Shown: positions 53,677 through 63,472, numbered from the stretch's first letter. The stretch: DNA of 64,000 nucleotides from Bergeyella cardium (GCF_003614945.1 NZ_QYCZ01000001.1:204001-268000), one strand, 5' to 3'. A program made the numbers and translations. The notes: a model not told the origin generated them from the sequence alone.

Positions 53677-53755
53677 TTCACCCACAGCGTGGGGAGCACC
53701 TACATCAAACTAACTACACACAGCTAGAAGCCAATAGCCAGAAGCTACTTGCCTT
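53677..53755. repeat. dispersed repeat in the thioesterase-mutL divergent gap
   Basis: CACCCACAGCGTGGGGAGCAC at 53680-53700 matches the reverse complement of the block at 20308-20328 in 20 of 21 bases. Type A words (CTAGAAGCCAATAGCCAGAAGC) follow at 53723-53744. Unlike the others this copy is at 5' ends of genes. Confidence 0.7.
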
Positions 53756-53778
53756 GTTCTTTTCTTTCATTAAATTTG
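53749..53778 (+). promoter_or_regulatory. promoter of mutL
   Basis: TTG at 53749-53751, 19-base spacer, TAAATTTG at 53771-53778, ending 24 bases before the ATG at 53803. The -33 element overlaps the edge of the dispersed repeat. Confidence 0.55.
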
Positions 53779-53802
53779 TCGTCTTATTTTTTTAGAGGGA
53801 TT

Positions 53803-55608
53803 ATGTCGGATATTATTCAGCTTTTACCAGATTTTGTTGCCAATCAGATCGCTGCTGGGGAGGTGGTGCAGAGGCCTGCATCTATTGTAAAGGAGCTCCT
53901 CGAGAACTCAATAGATGCTCAGGCTACCAAGATAGAGCTCATCATTCGAGAGGCAGGGAAAAACCTTATCCAAGTGGTGGATAATGGTCTGGGGATGTCT
54001 GAAATAGATGCTCGAATGGCTTTTGAGAGGCACGCGACTTCAAAAATCCGAACCACAGAAGATATTTTTAAAATTGCTACAAAGGGTTTCCGAGGAGAGG
54101 CACTTGCGTCTATTGCTGCTGTAGCACAGGTAGAGCTCAAAACAAAGCAGAAAGAGGCTCCCGTAGGTACGAATATCTATATAGAAGGAGGGAAGTTGGA
54201 GTTTCAGGAGCCGATACAAACAGCGGAAGGCTCTAATTTTTTAGTGAAAAATCTGTTCTACAATGTTCCTGCCCGTAGGAAATTTTTAAAAAGCAATACT
54301 ATAGAGTTCAGGCATATTATAGATGAATTCCAAAGGGTGGCATTGGCACATCCTGAGATAGAATTTGACCTTTTTCATAATGATGAACCCGTTTTCAGGC
54401 TTAGAAAAGGGAGCCAGATGCAGAGGATTGTGGAGATTTTTGGCCGTAAGCTACAGCCGCTTTTGGTTCCGATAAAAGAGTCGCTCGGATGGGTAGATTT
54501 CTATGGATATGTAGCCAAACCCGAAGGTGCTAAGAAGACCAGAGGCGAACAGTTTTTCTTTGCTAATCATCGTTTTTTTAAATCGCCCTATCTCAATAAA
54601 GCCGTTCAAGAGGCTTTTGATGGTTTGCTTCAGCAGGGATATGCCCCATCGTTCTTTTTGTTTCTGGACATAGACCCAGAGAAGCTCGATGTGAATATTC
54701 ACCCTCAGAAAACTGAGATTAAATTTGAAGATGAGCACCTTATTTTTGCGTTGATTCGTTCCACGATAAAGAAATCACTCGGTATTTATAATATTGCTCC
54801 GAGCCTTGATTTTGATAAGGATATTCAGCGCTTTGATGAAATGTTTGGTACACCCTCAAAGGCAAATACCGAGATGCTGCAAACAAAGAGCACGAGCAGC
54901 AGGCAAAACAGTACTGGTATAAGTGTGCCGAGAGATTTCAATCCGTTTGCAGAAGACGCCCGCCCTGCAAAGGGAGAAATTGCCAACCTCACCGAGTTCT
55001 ACACCTCAGATACCGCTCCCGCACCTTCTAAAATCAACCTCTTTGAGGATGAAGATGATGATTTCAGCGATGATATTATGAGATTGCCCAATGGCTATTG
55101 GCTGATGAACCGAGACGGCAAAACCCTGATGATAGACCCAGGCAGGATGCACAGCATTATCATTGCTGAGCAGTCAAAAACAAAGAAAAGGAATACGAAT
55201 AGCCAGCCACTGCTGTATTCATTAGAATATCATCTCAATGAAATAGAGAAAACTAAATTCCGTTCAATAAAGAAATATCTTCCAGACCTTGGCTTTGATA
55301 TGGTGATTACTCAGGAAAATGTTTTGAGGATAAATGCCGTACCCGAAGGTTTAAAAGAATCTCAAACGCTGAGCTTCATTGAGAATCTTTTTGAAATTTT
55401 GGAATATAAAACAGAGGAGCAGTTTATGGATTTCTACAACGAGCAGTGGAATAAGCTCGGTTCAAAGTCCAGATTTGACTTCCTGTATAAATATGAAATA
55501 GAAACCGTTTTGAAGGACTTCATCGCACTTGGCTTTCCACAATATACCCCTTCTGGGAAGCCCTGCTTCGTAGAAGTTCCTTTGGAGGAACTCAAAAATA
55601 AGTTTTAA
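53803..55608 (+). CDS. mutL: DNA mismatch repair protein MutL
   Basis: GHKL ATPase that links MutS to downstream repair. Start at 53803 (MSDIIQLLPDFVANQIAAGEVVQRP); 601 aa. ATP-site motifs: KELLENSIDAQATKIEL, VDNGLGMS, HATSKI and GFRGEALASIAAV. VPARRKFLKS and HPQKTEIKF lie further on. The C-terminal domain (about 420-600) is present, but the nuclease motif DQHA-x2-E is replaced by MIDPGRMHSIIIAEQ; the terminal P-x-G-K-P (YTPSGKPCF) is the Bacteroidota form. Two bases' worth of start choice is settled by family alignment: residues before 53803 are not MutL-like. Confidence 0.95.
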   Translation: MSDIIQLLPDFVANQIAAGEVVQRPASIVKELLENSIDAQATKIELIIREAGKNLIQVVDNGLGMSEIDARMAFERHATSKIRTTEDIFKIATKGFRGEALASIAAVAQVELKTKQKEAPVGTNIYIEGGKLEFQEPIQTAEGSNFLVKNLFYNVPARRKFLKSNTIEFRHIIDEFQRVALAHPEIEFDLFHNDEPVFRLRKGSQMQRIVEIFGRKLQPLLVPIKESLGWVDFYGYVAKPEGAKKTRGEQFFFANHRFFKSPYLNKAVQEAFDGLLQQGYAPSFFLFLDIDPEKLDVNIHPQKTEIKFEDEHLIFALIRSTIKKSLGIYNIAPSLDFDKDIQRFDEMFGTPSKANTEMLQTKSTSSRQNSTGISVPRDFNPFAEDARPAKGEIANLTEFYTSDTAPAPSKINLFEDEDDDFSDDIMRLPNGYWLMNRDGKTLMIDPGRMHSIIIAEQSKTKKRNTNSQPLLYSLEYHLNEIEKTKFRSIKKYLPDLGFDMVITQENVLRINAVPEGLKESQTLSFIENLFEILEYKTEEQFMDFYNEQWNKLGSKSRFDFLYKYEIETVLKDFIALGFPQYTPSGKPCFVEVPLEELKNKF

Positions 55609-55633
55609 AACCCATAAAAAAACCTTTGATATT

Positions 55634-56356
55634 ATGTTTGGAGCGCTCACCCCGATTACAAAAAATCTGATTATCCTCAATGTGGTGGTCTTTGTCCTCT
55701 CATTTTTTGTGCCTTATTTGTATCTTATTTTGCCTGCCTATTTCCCTTATTCGCCTAATTTCAGATCTTGGCAAGTGGTTACGCATATGTTTATGCACGG
55801 AGGTATTGCTCATATCGTTTTCAATATGCTTACTCTTTGGAGTTTTGGTCCTGTGCTCGAGCAGGTACTGCGAGGTAAGCGGTTTGTGATTCTCTATTTT
55901 CTGAGTGGGCTGGGAGGTTTTTTGCTTTATAACTTATGTTATGGCTTTGAGGTTTTTCAGATTACTTCGCAGATGAGTATAGAGCAGGTGCAGGAAGTCT
56001 CTGCTAATGCAGATTTGTACGCTCCTGATGGTACATTTTCGGGCTATTCCAAAGGGTCTAATGAGTATTACTTGCTGAATAGTTTAGTCAGTAGGATGCT
56101 CGGTGCTTCTGGGGCTATATTTGGTGTAGTTGCTGCTTTTTCCGCTTTATTTCCCAATTCAAAACTGATATTTATGTTTATCCCTTTCCCAATAAAAGCA
56201 AAATATCTTTTCCCGCTGATTATTTTAGGCTCAGTCTATTTGGGGATTAATGACACGGAGTCTAATATCGCTCATTTTGCACATATAGGAGGAGCCTTTG
56301 TTGGTTTCCTGCTTGCAAAGATTTGGGGCAAGCATCTCAACAGGTTTTATCAGTAA
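55634..56356 (+). CDS. rhomboid family intramembrane serine protease
   Basis: 240 aa with six hydrophobic segments. The catalytic Ser lies in MLGASGAIFGVVAAF (about 157-171), the His in IAHFAHIGGAFVGF (about 213-226), and HGGIAHIVFNMLTLW carries the Asn. The long loop between segments 3 and 4 (about 110-150) is hydrophilic. All catalytic residues are kept, so active. Starts 25 bp after mutL, and the EEP-family gene follows after 14 bp: one operon. Confidence 0.92.
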   Translation: MFGALTPITKNLIILNVVVFVLSFFVPYLYLILPAYFPYSPNFRSWQVVTHMFMHGGIAHIVFNMLTLWSFGPVLEQVLRGKRFVILYFLSGLGGFLLYNLCYGFEVFQITSQMSIEQVQEVSANADLYAPDGTFSGYSKGSNEYYLLNSLVSRMLGASGAIFGVVAAFSALFPNSKLIFMFIPFPIKAKYLFPLIILGSVYLGINDTESNIAHFAHIGGAFVGFLLAKIWGKHLNRFYQ

Positions 56357-56370
56357 AAACATTTTTGCTT

Positions 56371-57336
56371 ATGCGAAGGCTCTTGTTGGTGGGGCATATC
56401 TCTACTGCTCTTGTTTTATCAGCTACGGTGCTCAATGCCTATATTTCGCCAGTGGTAAATGCTTGGCTCAACTTTTTTTCATTGGTGTTTCCTGTGGTTT
56501 TGGTCGTTTATCTTATGTTGTGTGTGCTCTGGATTTTCATCAGGTGGAGGTATGCTGTGTTCTTTTTGTGTCTGAGCTTTGTCTTTATCAATCCCATCAA
56601 AAGATGGGTAAATTTTAGCTCGAAATCTCACCAATCGTCGGATATAAAAGTAATGTCTTTCAATGTGCATAATGGTTTTTATGGTGAGAAAGAAATTGCG
56701 GAATACATTAATACCGAAAACCCTGATTTGATCTTCCTCCAAGAGGCGAGCTTTTTAGGTGAGAAGGAATATCATTTTTCAGATTTAAAATTTAAATACC
56801 AGGCGGATTATTGCGTTATCCTCTCCAAATTTCCCATACAGTCCGAGGGGCTTCTCAATATTTCTCGGCACGGGTATATTGGCAAGGCGATCTATGCAGA
56901 TGTAGATTGCCACGGGCAGAGGCTCAGGCTGGTGAATTACTACCTTGAACCCTTTCAGTTGAGCGATTCTGAGCGCCAGGCAGAAAACATCAGTGGCAGC
57001 TACCTCGAAAAATTTCTATTTACTTTTAAGGAGCACGCGGGGCAGGCAGATGCCCTCCAAAGCTCTATAAAGGCTTCGCCCTATCCGCTCCTCGTGGCAG
57101 GGGATATGAATGCCGTGCCCAATTCCTACGAATATTATACGATTTCTCGTGGGCTTACCGATGCGTTTCAGTCCGCAGGGCGAGGGATGGGCGTTTCATT
57201 TCGAGAGGTGATAATGCCCGTGAAAATCGATTATATTTTCAGTTCTGAGGGGATAGTACCGCTGTCTTGTCATATTGCGAAGACGAGAAATTTATCCGAC
57301 CACCAGCCGATTATTGCTGAATTTTCCCTCCGATAG
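56371..57336 (+). CDS. endonuclease/exonuclease/phosphatase family membrane protein
   Basis: 321 aa from Met at 56371 (MRRLLLVGHIS); the longer ORF from 56323 overlaps the rhomboid gene. Three N-terminal hydrophobic segments (about 3-75) are followed by the EEP domain: VMSFNVHNGFYGEKE, DLIFLQEASF (catalytic Glu), VAGDMNAVPNSYEYY and the terminal SDHQPIIAEF. Metal-dependent phosphodiester hydrolase fold, anchored at the membrane; substrate unknown. Confidence 0.88.
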   Translation: MRRLLLVGHISTALVLSATVLNAYISPVVNAWLNFFSLVFPVVLVVYLMLCVLWIFIRWRYAVFFLCLSFVFINPIKRWVNFSSKSHQSSDIKVMSFNVHNGFYGEKEIAEYINTENPDLIFLQEASFLGEKEYHFSDLKFKYQADYCVILSKFPIQSEGLLNISRHGYIGKAIYADVDCHGQRLRLVNYYLEPFQLSDSERQAENISGSYLEKFLFTFKEHAGQADALQSSIKASPYPLLVAGDMNAVPNSYEYYTISRGLTDAFQSAGRGMGVSFREVIMPVKIDYIFSSEGIVPLSCHIAKTRNLSDHQPIIAEFSLR

Positions 57337-57446
57337 TTTCTGCAAATTAAAAGAGAGAATTCCACTTGTCTGGTTTAATTGTATAATATTATTATTAAAG
57401 GCTGATTTAAAATTTATTAAATCACTGCATATAGCTGTAAAATAGA

Positions 57447-57478
57447 TTGTGGCAATGCTTAAATAATATTTACTTTTG
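57447..57478 (+). promoter_or_regulatory. promoter of the aldehyde dehydrogenase gene
   Basis: TTG at 57447-57449, 21-base spacer, TACTTTTG at 57471-57478, ending 23 bases before the ATG. Confidence 0.6.
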
Positions 57479-57501
57479 CCTCTCCTAAAACCCAGTAGAT
57501 T

Positions 57502-58794
57502 ATGGAAACTTTAATACAAGAAAAACTCAATAAAGCACAAACGGCCTTTAACCAATGGCGGTTTATAGCCTTTGAAGATAAGCAGAAACTCATTGCTCGG
57601 GCATCTGAAATTTTAAAAAATAGAGCCGAAGATTTAGGGAAAATCATTACCAAGGAGATGAATAAACCCATCTCCCAAGCCATAGCAGAAGTGCAGAAAT
57701 GCGCCCTGATGATGGACTACTACGCCATAGCAGAAAACAGTCTGAAACCAGAGAAAATAGCCTCTGAGTATAGTCTTTCGGAGGTGCATTTCGTTCCCAA
57801 AGGGGTTATTTTAGGCGTGATGCCTTGGAACTTCCCTTTCTGGCAGGTGCTTCGCTTCGCTACCCCCACGCTCCTCTCGGGGAATACCGCCGTACTGAAA
57901 CACGCCTCCATTTGCTTTGAAAGTGGTAGAGCCATAGAAAACATCTTCCTCGAAGCAGGCTTCCCAGAGGGCGTATTTCAAAACCTTGAAATCGGGCATA
58001 ATGAAGTGAGGCAAATCCTTGAAAGCCCCATTATAAAAGGGGTGAGCCTTACGGGTAGCGAAAAAGCAGGCGCCGAAGTAGCAGCCCTCGCAGGGAGGAA
58101 TATCAAGAAATCTCTTTTGGAATTAGGTGGCAGCGATGCCTTTATCGTTTTAGACGATGCCGACCTTAATAAAGCCAGCCAAACAGGTGCTTTGGCGAGA
58201 TTGCAGAATTGCGGACAGACCTGCGTGGCAGCTAAAAGATTCATCATTCAAGAGAATGTCTATCACAGGTTTTTAGACCTCCTTTCGGCTGAGTTTAAAA
58301 ATTATCAGCCCGCAAATCCATTGGATAAGAATACCCTCATCAGTGGGATGGCAAGAGCTGACCTCGCCGATGAGCTGGAAAACCAATACAAAAAAGCCTT
58401 AGAGCACGGTGCAGAGGTTATCCTCCCCCTTGAAAGAATATCAGATACTGCTTTTAAGCCTTCTCTCATCGCTGTGGAAAGAGCCAATCCTATCTTGCAG
58501 GAAGAGCTCTTTGGTCCTGTGGGAATCGTCCTCCGAGCAAAAGACGATAATGAAGCCCTCGATTTGGCAAATGATATCCCATACGGACTGTCTAACTCGG
58601 TCTGGACAGCAAACCTCGAGCGGGCAGATTTTTACATCAAAAACCTTGAATCGGGTACTGTAAATATCAACCGAATGACCAGCTCAGACCCGCGCTTTCC
58701 GTTTGGGGGAACGAAACTCTCGGGCTACGGTACGGAGCTTTCACTGCTGGCATTAAAGGAGTTTGTAACGGCAAAGACGGTCATCATTCAGTAG
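57502..58794 (+). CDS. gabD: NAD(P)-dependent aldehyde dehydrogenase, succinate-semialdehyde type
   Basis: 430-aa aldehyde dehydrogenase, a little shorter than the 450-480 of most, as in the Bacteroidota branch. Motifs: MPWNFPFWQVLRFATPTLLSGN, SLTGSEKAGAEVAALAG, LELGGSDAFIVLDDADL (general base Glu), NCGQTCVAAKR (catalytic Cys), EELFGPVGIVLRA and GLSNSVWTANLERA. Substrate specificity follows family resemblance only; the symbol is provisional. Monocistronic with promoter and terminator. Confidence 0.88.
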   Translation: METLIQEKLNKAQTAFNQWRFIAFEDKQKLIARASEILKNRAEDLGKIITKEMNKPISQAIAEVQKCALMMDYYAIAENSLKPEKIASEYSLSEVHFVPKGVILGVMPWNFPFWQVLRFATPTLLSGNTAVLKHASICFESGRAIENIFLEAGFPEGVFQNLEIGHNEVRQILESPIIKGVSLTGSEKAGAEVAALAGRNIKKSLLELGGSDAFIVLDDADLNKASQTGALARLQNCGQTCVAAKRFIIQENVYHRFLDLLSAEFKNYQPANPLDKNTLISGMARADLADELENQYKKALEHGAEVILPLERISDTAFKPSLIAVERANPILQEELFGPVGIVLRAKDDNEALDLANDIPYGLSNSVWTANLERADFYIKNLESGTVNINRMTSSDPRFPFGGTKLSGYGTELSLLALKEFVTAKTVIIQ

Positions 58795-58812
58795 AGGACC
58801 CAACGCATTAAA

Positions 58813-58845
58813 AAACCTGCTTCATTTATCCGAAGCAGGTTTTTC
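58813..58845. terminator. bidirectional terminator
   Basis: AACCTGCTTC and GAAGCAGGTT arms around ATTTATCC, with A and T runs, between convergent genes. Confidence 0.88.
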
Positions 58846-58854
58846 TTTTGGTAT

Positions 58855-59619
58855 TTAGCTTGAATTTTTTCGGAGCTCGTCCAGATGTTTCCAAATATCA
58901 TCTTCTGCCTTATGGGGCATTTCTAAAAAATCTTCTGGGTGTTTTTGGATGTATTCCTGCCAAAGCCTGTCGTCCTTCTCGCTATAATAATTCGGAAATT
59001 CCCAAATAAATTTCTTTTTCTTTTCGCCTTTGTTTTTGTAAAAGAAAGCGAGGGAGCTCCCCACCAAAGCTCCTGCAGCGTGAGACTGCCAAGAGATTTG
59101 CCTTGCATCTTCCGCATTGGAAAACCACTCCTGAGGGAGTATGCCCCAAATCATACTTCCATAATAGAGAACTACCAGTAGAGAGATGGTAAGTAGCCTC
59201 GCATCTCGGCGAAATACCCCACCGAAAAAGAGGAAGAATGCCAGCATATATACAATACCACTCGCCCCGATGATGCAGACCAGCTCCTCTCCGAAAATGA
59301 TGGGAGGCATCAGCCATACCAGACCGCCCGTAATGAGCCCACCTGAGAAAAACACCCGAGAGGCAACCTCTGAATAAAACTGAAAGAGGAGGAAAAGCAG
59401 TGCAGCTATCGGGATTGAATTGCCCAGCAGATGCTCCCAGCCACTATGCAAAAAAGGGCTGGTGAATATCCCCAGCAATCCATCTAAAGCCTGAGGAATA
59501 AGCGCTCCACTGCAATACGAGAATACCCCTATAGATTGAAGAATAAACCCTGCACCCATCAGGAATACCATTCCCAAAGGGTAGAGCAGAGCCTTATGTT
59601 GTATCTCTTTTTTCCACAT
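58855..59619 (-). CDS. rhomboid family intramembrane protease (second copy)
   Basis: 254 aa from Met at 59619 (MWKKEIQHKALLYPLG); a Met 14 codons upstream is possible but gives an unusual N-terminus. Six hydrophobic segments; Ser in IIGASGIVYMLAFFLFF, His in SWQSHAAGALVGSSLAF, and HSGWEHLLGNSIPI with His and Asn. After residue 210 a hydrophilic tail rich in Lys, Glu and Trp resembles short rhomboid C-termini of Flavobacteriia. Catalytic residues intact. Not adjacent to the first rhomboid. Confidence 0.88.
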   Translation of the reverse strand: MWKKEIQHKALLYPLGMVFLMGAGFILQSIGVFSYCSGALIPQALDGLLGIFTSPFLHSGWEHLLGNSIPIAALLFLLFQFYSEVASRVFFSGGLITGGLVWLMPPIIFGEELVCIIGASGIVYMLAFFLFFGGVFRRDARLLTISLLVVLYYGSMIWGILPQEWFSNAEDARQISWQSHAAGALVGSSLAFFYKNKGEKKKKFIWEFPNYYSEKDDRLWQEYIQKHPEDFLEMPHKAEDDIWKHLDELRKNSS

Positions 59620-59754
59620 TTGAATTAAAATTTCTGCTTCATTGCACAAATAGATTGCCACAGAAAAAGGGCAAGCCTGCTGAGCGGTTTAAAGAAGTAC
59701 AATACTGATGTTTAAGGAAAGCCGAATGGGAATGACAGAATGTCAGTTGACTGT

Positions 59755-60525
59755 CTAAAAACGCCCTCTTTGCCTTAGAAATTCATAGCAGGATATGGCT
59801 ACGGCATTGCTCAAATTAAGAGAATCAATAGTCCCTGCCATTGGGATGAGGGTATTTTTGCCTTTGCCCAGCCAGAATTCACTCAGCCCCGAATGCTCCG
59901 TACCGAATAGCAATGCTGACCTCCCGCTCAGCTCCAAAGAAGGGAGCGGTAGCGCTGTTTCATCCATAAAAGTAGTGTAGATATTGTACTGATGCTTGAG
60001 AAGAAAATGGTGCAACTCCTCATTTGAGGTTTGATAAATATTCATACCGAAAAGGCAGCCTACACTCGAGCGAATCACATTGGGGTTATAGAAATCTGCC
60101 CGTGTATCTGCCAGAATAAGGGCATCTATACCGAAAGCCTCGCAACTTCTGAGAACAGCACCGAGGTTCCCTGGTTTTTCTATTCGTTCGATGATGATAA
60201 CCGATGAATTTTCCTTCGGTTGGAAGTGGTGTAATGAATGCTCAGGCGTTTTATAAATCCCGATAATCCCCTCAGAGCTGCCTCTGTACGCTATTTTATC
60301 ATAGAGCTTGTCCGATACGAAGAAAACCTTCCCTTGGGGAACTTCCTTTTTGTAGATGGCTTCGCAGATAAAGAACTCCACTGCTTCGTAACCGAAAGTC
60401 AGGGCTCTCTCGTTCTCCTGCTTGCCTTCTACTACGAAGACGCCTGCTGTTTTTCTAAATCGGTTATCGGTATTCAGCCGTGTGAGGCGTTTTATTTTAT
60501 CGTTTTGACTGCTTTCAATTATCAT
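59755..60525 (-). CDS. TrmH/SpoU family RNA 2'-O-methyltransferase
   Basis: 256 aa, SPOUT fold. N-terminal substrate-binding region (KIKRLTRLNTDNRFRKTAGVFVVEGKQE), then the three SpoU motifs: IERIEKPGNLGAVLRSCEAFG, ALLFGTEHSGLSEFW and IPMAGTIDSLNLSNAVAISCYEF. Methylates ribose in rRNA or tRNA; the exact site is unknown. Starts at the base next to the rnhB stop, hence co-transcribed. Confidence 0.92.
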   Translation of the reverse strand: MIIESSQNDKIKRLTRLNTDNRFRKTAGVFVVEGKQENERALTFGYEAVEFFICEAIYKKEVPQGKVFFVSDKLYDKIAYRGSSEGIIGIYKTPEHSLHHFQPKENSSVIIIERIEKPGNLGAVLRSCEAFGIDALILADTRADFYNPNVIRSSVGCLFGMNIYQTSNEELHHFLLKHQYNIYTTFMDETALPLPSLELSGRSALLFGTEHSGLSEFWLGKGKNTLIPMAGTIDSLNLSNAVAISCYEFLRQRGRF

Positions 60526-61116
60526 TTATTCGTCGTTATAGTCTAATCTGAAAGATTTTCGATGATACGGTGTTGCCCCATATTTTTTGAGTGCTTCTCT
60601 ATGGGTTTTTGTGGGGTAGCCCATATTTTTATTCCAGCCATATTGGGGAAATTCCTCGTGCAGCTGAATCATCAGGTTGTCCCTGTAATTCTTGGCAAGG
60701 ATAGATGCGCAGGCAATGCTCATCAATTTAGAATCTCCCTTCACGATGCACCGATGGGGAATGAAATGATAGGGGTGGAACCTATTGCCATCAACTAAAA
60801 TAAGCTCGGGTCTGGTGTGGAGCTTGTCCAGAGAGCGGTGCATCGCCTCTATGCTGGCATTAAGGATGTTGTGCTTATCGATGTACTCGGCTGGGAGTTC
60901 GGTAATGGCGTAATCAAGGGCATTTTCTCTGATGAAAAGGTCTAATTCTGCCCGCTGCTTAGCGCTGAGCTTCTTAGAATCATTGATGATATCGCTTTGG
61001 AAACCCTCTTTCAGGATAACGGCTGCAGCTACTACGGGACCGCAGAGACAGCCTCTGCCCACCTCGTCGCACCCCGCCTCTATATACGCCTCCGATAGCC
61101 TTGTGAGTAATGCCAT
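60526..61116 (-). CDS. rnhB: ribonuclease HII
   Basis: Removes ribonucleotides from RNA-DNA hybrids. 196 aa. Acidic catalytic residues: IEAGCDEVGRGCLCGPVVAAAV, INDSKKLSAKQR, ILVDGNRF and SIACASILAKNYRDN. A TACTTTTG box at 61143-61136 on the minus strand is 19 bases before the ATG. First gene of a two-gene unit. Confidence 0.96.
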   Translation of the reverse strand: MALLTRLSEAYIEAGCDEVGRGCLCGPVVAAAVILKEGFQSDIINDSKKLSAKQRAELDLFIRENALDYAITELPAEYIDKHNILNASIEAMHRSLDKLHTRPELILVDGNRFHPYHFIPHRCIVKGDSKLMSIACASILAKNYRDNLMIQLHEEFPQYGWNKNMGYPTKTHREALKKYGATPYHRKSFRLDYNDE

Positions 61117-61135
61117 AATCTTTATTTGAGCCTTG

Positions 61136-61143
61136 CAAAAGTA
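61136..61143 (-). promoter_or_regulatory. -7 box (TACTTTTG) for rnhB
   Basis: On the minus strand TACTTTTG ends 19 bases before the rnhB ATG at 61116. Confidence 0.5.
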
Positions 61144-61193
61144 AGGAAATATTCGTCTTTTGCTCGGTTTGATATTATCCTTTTTGGAAAGGT

Positions 61194-61928
61194 TTAAAGT
61201 TTCAGATAGTTTTCTAAATCCGTCATTTCAGTTTCCCAATCTCTGATGATACCTTCTTTGAGCTTTATTGCTGGTATTCCACCCAATAGATTTTGCTCAC
61301 CAAGGCTTGTATAGTCTTTATTTAATAAAGAATTTGAGGCAATGAGGGTGTGCTTAGCCGTCTTCGTGCCCATACGAATGGTAGTTCGGATTCCGATATA
61401 ATTAAAACTTCCGATTTCAATGCTTCCGCTCATAGTGATAGACTGATGAGTAGCTACATTTTTTAGCGGATGGAAGTTGGTATCTACAAACATACAGTGA
61501 GAGCCGCACTGCACCCAATTGCCAAAGTGAATCTTATTAAAGCAGATAATCTGGCTTTCACTTCCAAAAGAATTGATATGCCCCAAAGTTAAATGCCCTC
61601 CTTTGTTTATATATAATTTGGTATCAACTCCAAACTGGGTACTTCCATTGATTTCCATTGTGCCGAGTATAGATGCTTCGCCGCTTTTGTTTGACCGACT
61701 GAAAATTTCATAGGGATGCCCGAAGGACAATATTCCAAATTTTATCGGGATATTGAGTTTAATTTCTCCGCTGAATTTTTTTATTTTAAAGCCATAGAAT
61801 ACTACAATGGGAAATTTTAAAGCATCTGAAAAACCGAATGCCTTAAAGTTAATTCGCAATGTTTGCCACCAGTTGATTTTCCCGATTAAGAAAACCAATC
61901 TCCTGAGTTTATTGTCTAATTTTCCCAC
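61194..61928 (-). CDS. acyltransferase, left-handed beta-helix (hexapeptide) type
   Basis: 244 aa. A short N-terminal helical region precedes imperfect hexapeptide repeats (about 60-215: ILGTMEINGSTQFGVDTKLYINKGGHLTLG, IEIGSFNYIGIRTTIRMGTKTAKHTLIASNSLLNKD). Family enzymes acetylate sugars. No CoA-binding detail is clear. It begins about 100 bp beyond a flippase gene, so it belongs to a surface-polysaccharide cluster at the right edge. A TACTTTTG box lies at 61956-61949. Confidence 0.82.
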   Translation of the reverse strand: MGKLDNKLRRLVFLIGKINWWQTLRINFKAFGFSDALKFPIVVFYGFKIKKFSGEIKLNIPIKFGILSFGHPYEIFSRSNKSGEASILGTMEINGSTQFGVDTKLYINKGGHLTLGHINSFGSESQIICFNKIHFGNWVQCGSHCMFVDTNFHPLKNVATHQSITMSGSIEIGSFNYIGIRTTIRMGTKTAKHTLIASNSLLNKDYTSLGEQNLLGGIPAIKLKEGIIRDWETEMTDLENYLKL

Positions 61929-62029
61929 GCTGAAAAATGATAGTAAGGCAAAAGTACTAAAATATTTAGGCTTCTGCTGAGGTTTGATATTATAGGTTTT
62001 GGGCTAATGAGTATTTTATAGAAATTATT

Positions 62030-63472
62030 CTACTTTCTTTTTTGGATGATTTGTAGGAAATTCCTTATCGACCAGATGCTGCAGGCTATAAAAATACAAG
62101 AGATACTGCTGATGCTCATTAAAGAATTAAAACTAAAATATAATGCTACACAACCCATAAGCATTAGTGAAGATAATACAAATACTCGGATGTTTTGCCT
62201 ACTTATTTTTAGTCCGAAAGCCCTGTATGTAACCCAATAATTACCTATAAGATGACATAAATAATACAAACAGGAAGCTATAGCAACTCCCTTTATACCA
62301 TAGAAATAAAACCCTAAAATATGAGAGACTACGAATAGAGAATTAAAAAATAAGGCATTATTTAAGATGAGATTTCGGCTACCTTTACCTATAATTACAA
62401 AGCCTGTAACCCAGGAAAATAGCTTAAAGAATACGCCCAGTAAAGCCAGCTGTACATATAATATCGTATCTGTAAAAGATTTTTCATAAAGTACAGCCAC
62501 AATGGCAGGAGCCATCAGCAGGAGTAATATTAATACAGGGGAGAGTATAAGCGTACCGATATAGAGTTGGTTATTCACTTCGGAATTGAGTTCACAGGTA
62601 TTTTCATTTGCTCTGGAAACCCGAGGAAAATAATCCAGACTCATTACCGTAAAAAAAATTGCTACATAAACATTTAGTATCGTAAAGCCAGAGATATAAT
62701 AGCCCGTCTGCTCCAGCCCTCCAAACTTACGGATGAATATCTGAACAATATAAGCAGACAGGAGATTCAGTACATTACTGAGATTAAAATATAAGCCATT
62801 TCCTAAAATCTTTTTGGCATCTTTGGCTTTGTTAAAAGGGAGAGCTGTTTTATCATCTTTCAATTTTAACCTTCGGAAGGCGATTCTAAATACTATAAAT
62901 TCTACGATGCCTACTGCGATGAGGTTATAAACCACACCCCTCAGATGAAAATAATAATAGAGAGGCAGGGTAATCAAAATACCGATGATATTGGCAGTGA
63001 GGTTGGCATTAGCGAGCTTCTTCACTTCCATTCTACTTTGGAAGATGGAGGTATAAATCTCGGTGATCTGCTTCATTACAACCGAGAAGGAAATCAGCTG
63101 AAAAGCCCAGCGGTAATCAGCGGTATCAAAGGTAATCATCGAGAGCTGATGAGAAAATAAAAAGCAGAGAACCGCCCCTATTATCCCAATGATGATGGAT
63201 AATTTTTGAATAAGTGAGATTCGCTCTATAGATTGGAGGTTTTCATTCTCGGATAGATATCTTACGGTGCTGGCTGGCAGTCCGCAATTCGTTAAGCTGA
63301 TGATAAGATTAAATGTAGAGGTGAGTAATCCTAAAAAGCCCACCCCCTGAGCCCCCAGCCATAGCGTTGCGAGCTTTGAGCGGATGATGCTGATGAGCAA
63401 AGAGAAAATATGAACACTGCCGAAAGTCGTAATGTTCGTAATGATTTTTTTTAAGTTCTGTTGATTGCTCAT
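62030..63472 (-). CDS. O-antigen translocase (Wzx-type flippase)
   Basis: A 480-aa polysaccharide transporter of the MOP/Wzx type with about twelve hydrophobic segments. N-terminal [34 protein letters not shown] matches the flippase family start. Moves undecaprenyl-linked sugar units to the periplasmic face. Its start overlaps the stop of the aminotransferase gene (63469), so the two are coupled. Confidence 0.9.
   Translation of the reverse strand: MSNQQNLKKIITNITTFGSVHIFSLLISIIRSKLATLWLGAQGVGFLGLLTSTFNLIISLTNCGLPASTVRYLSENENLQSIERISLIQKLSIIIGIIGAVLCFLFSHQLSMITFDTADYRWAFQLISFSVVMKQITEIYTSIFQSRMEVKKLANANLTANIIGILITLPLYYYFHLRGVVYNLIAVGIVEFIVFRIAFRRLKLKDDKTALPFNKAKDAKKILGNGLYFNLSNVLNLLSAYIVQIFIRKFGGLEQTGYYISGFTILNVYVAIFFTVMSLDYFPRVSRANENTCELNSEVNNQLYIGTLILSPVLILLLLMAPAIVAVLYEKSFTDTILYVQLALLGVFFKLFSWVTGFVIIGKGSRNLILNNALFFNSLFVVSHILGFYFYGIKGVAIASCLYYLCHLIGNYWVTYRAFGLKISRQNIRVFVLSSLMLMGCVALYFSFNSLMSISSISCIFIACSIWSIRNFLQIIQKRK

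Noticed and set aside
53649-53699. N-terminal extension of the thioesterase
   Set aside because: Encoded by dispersed repeat DNA and upstream of the likely promoter box.
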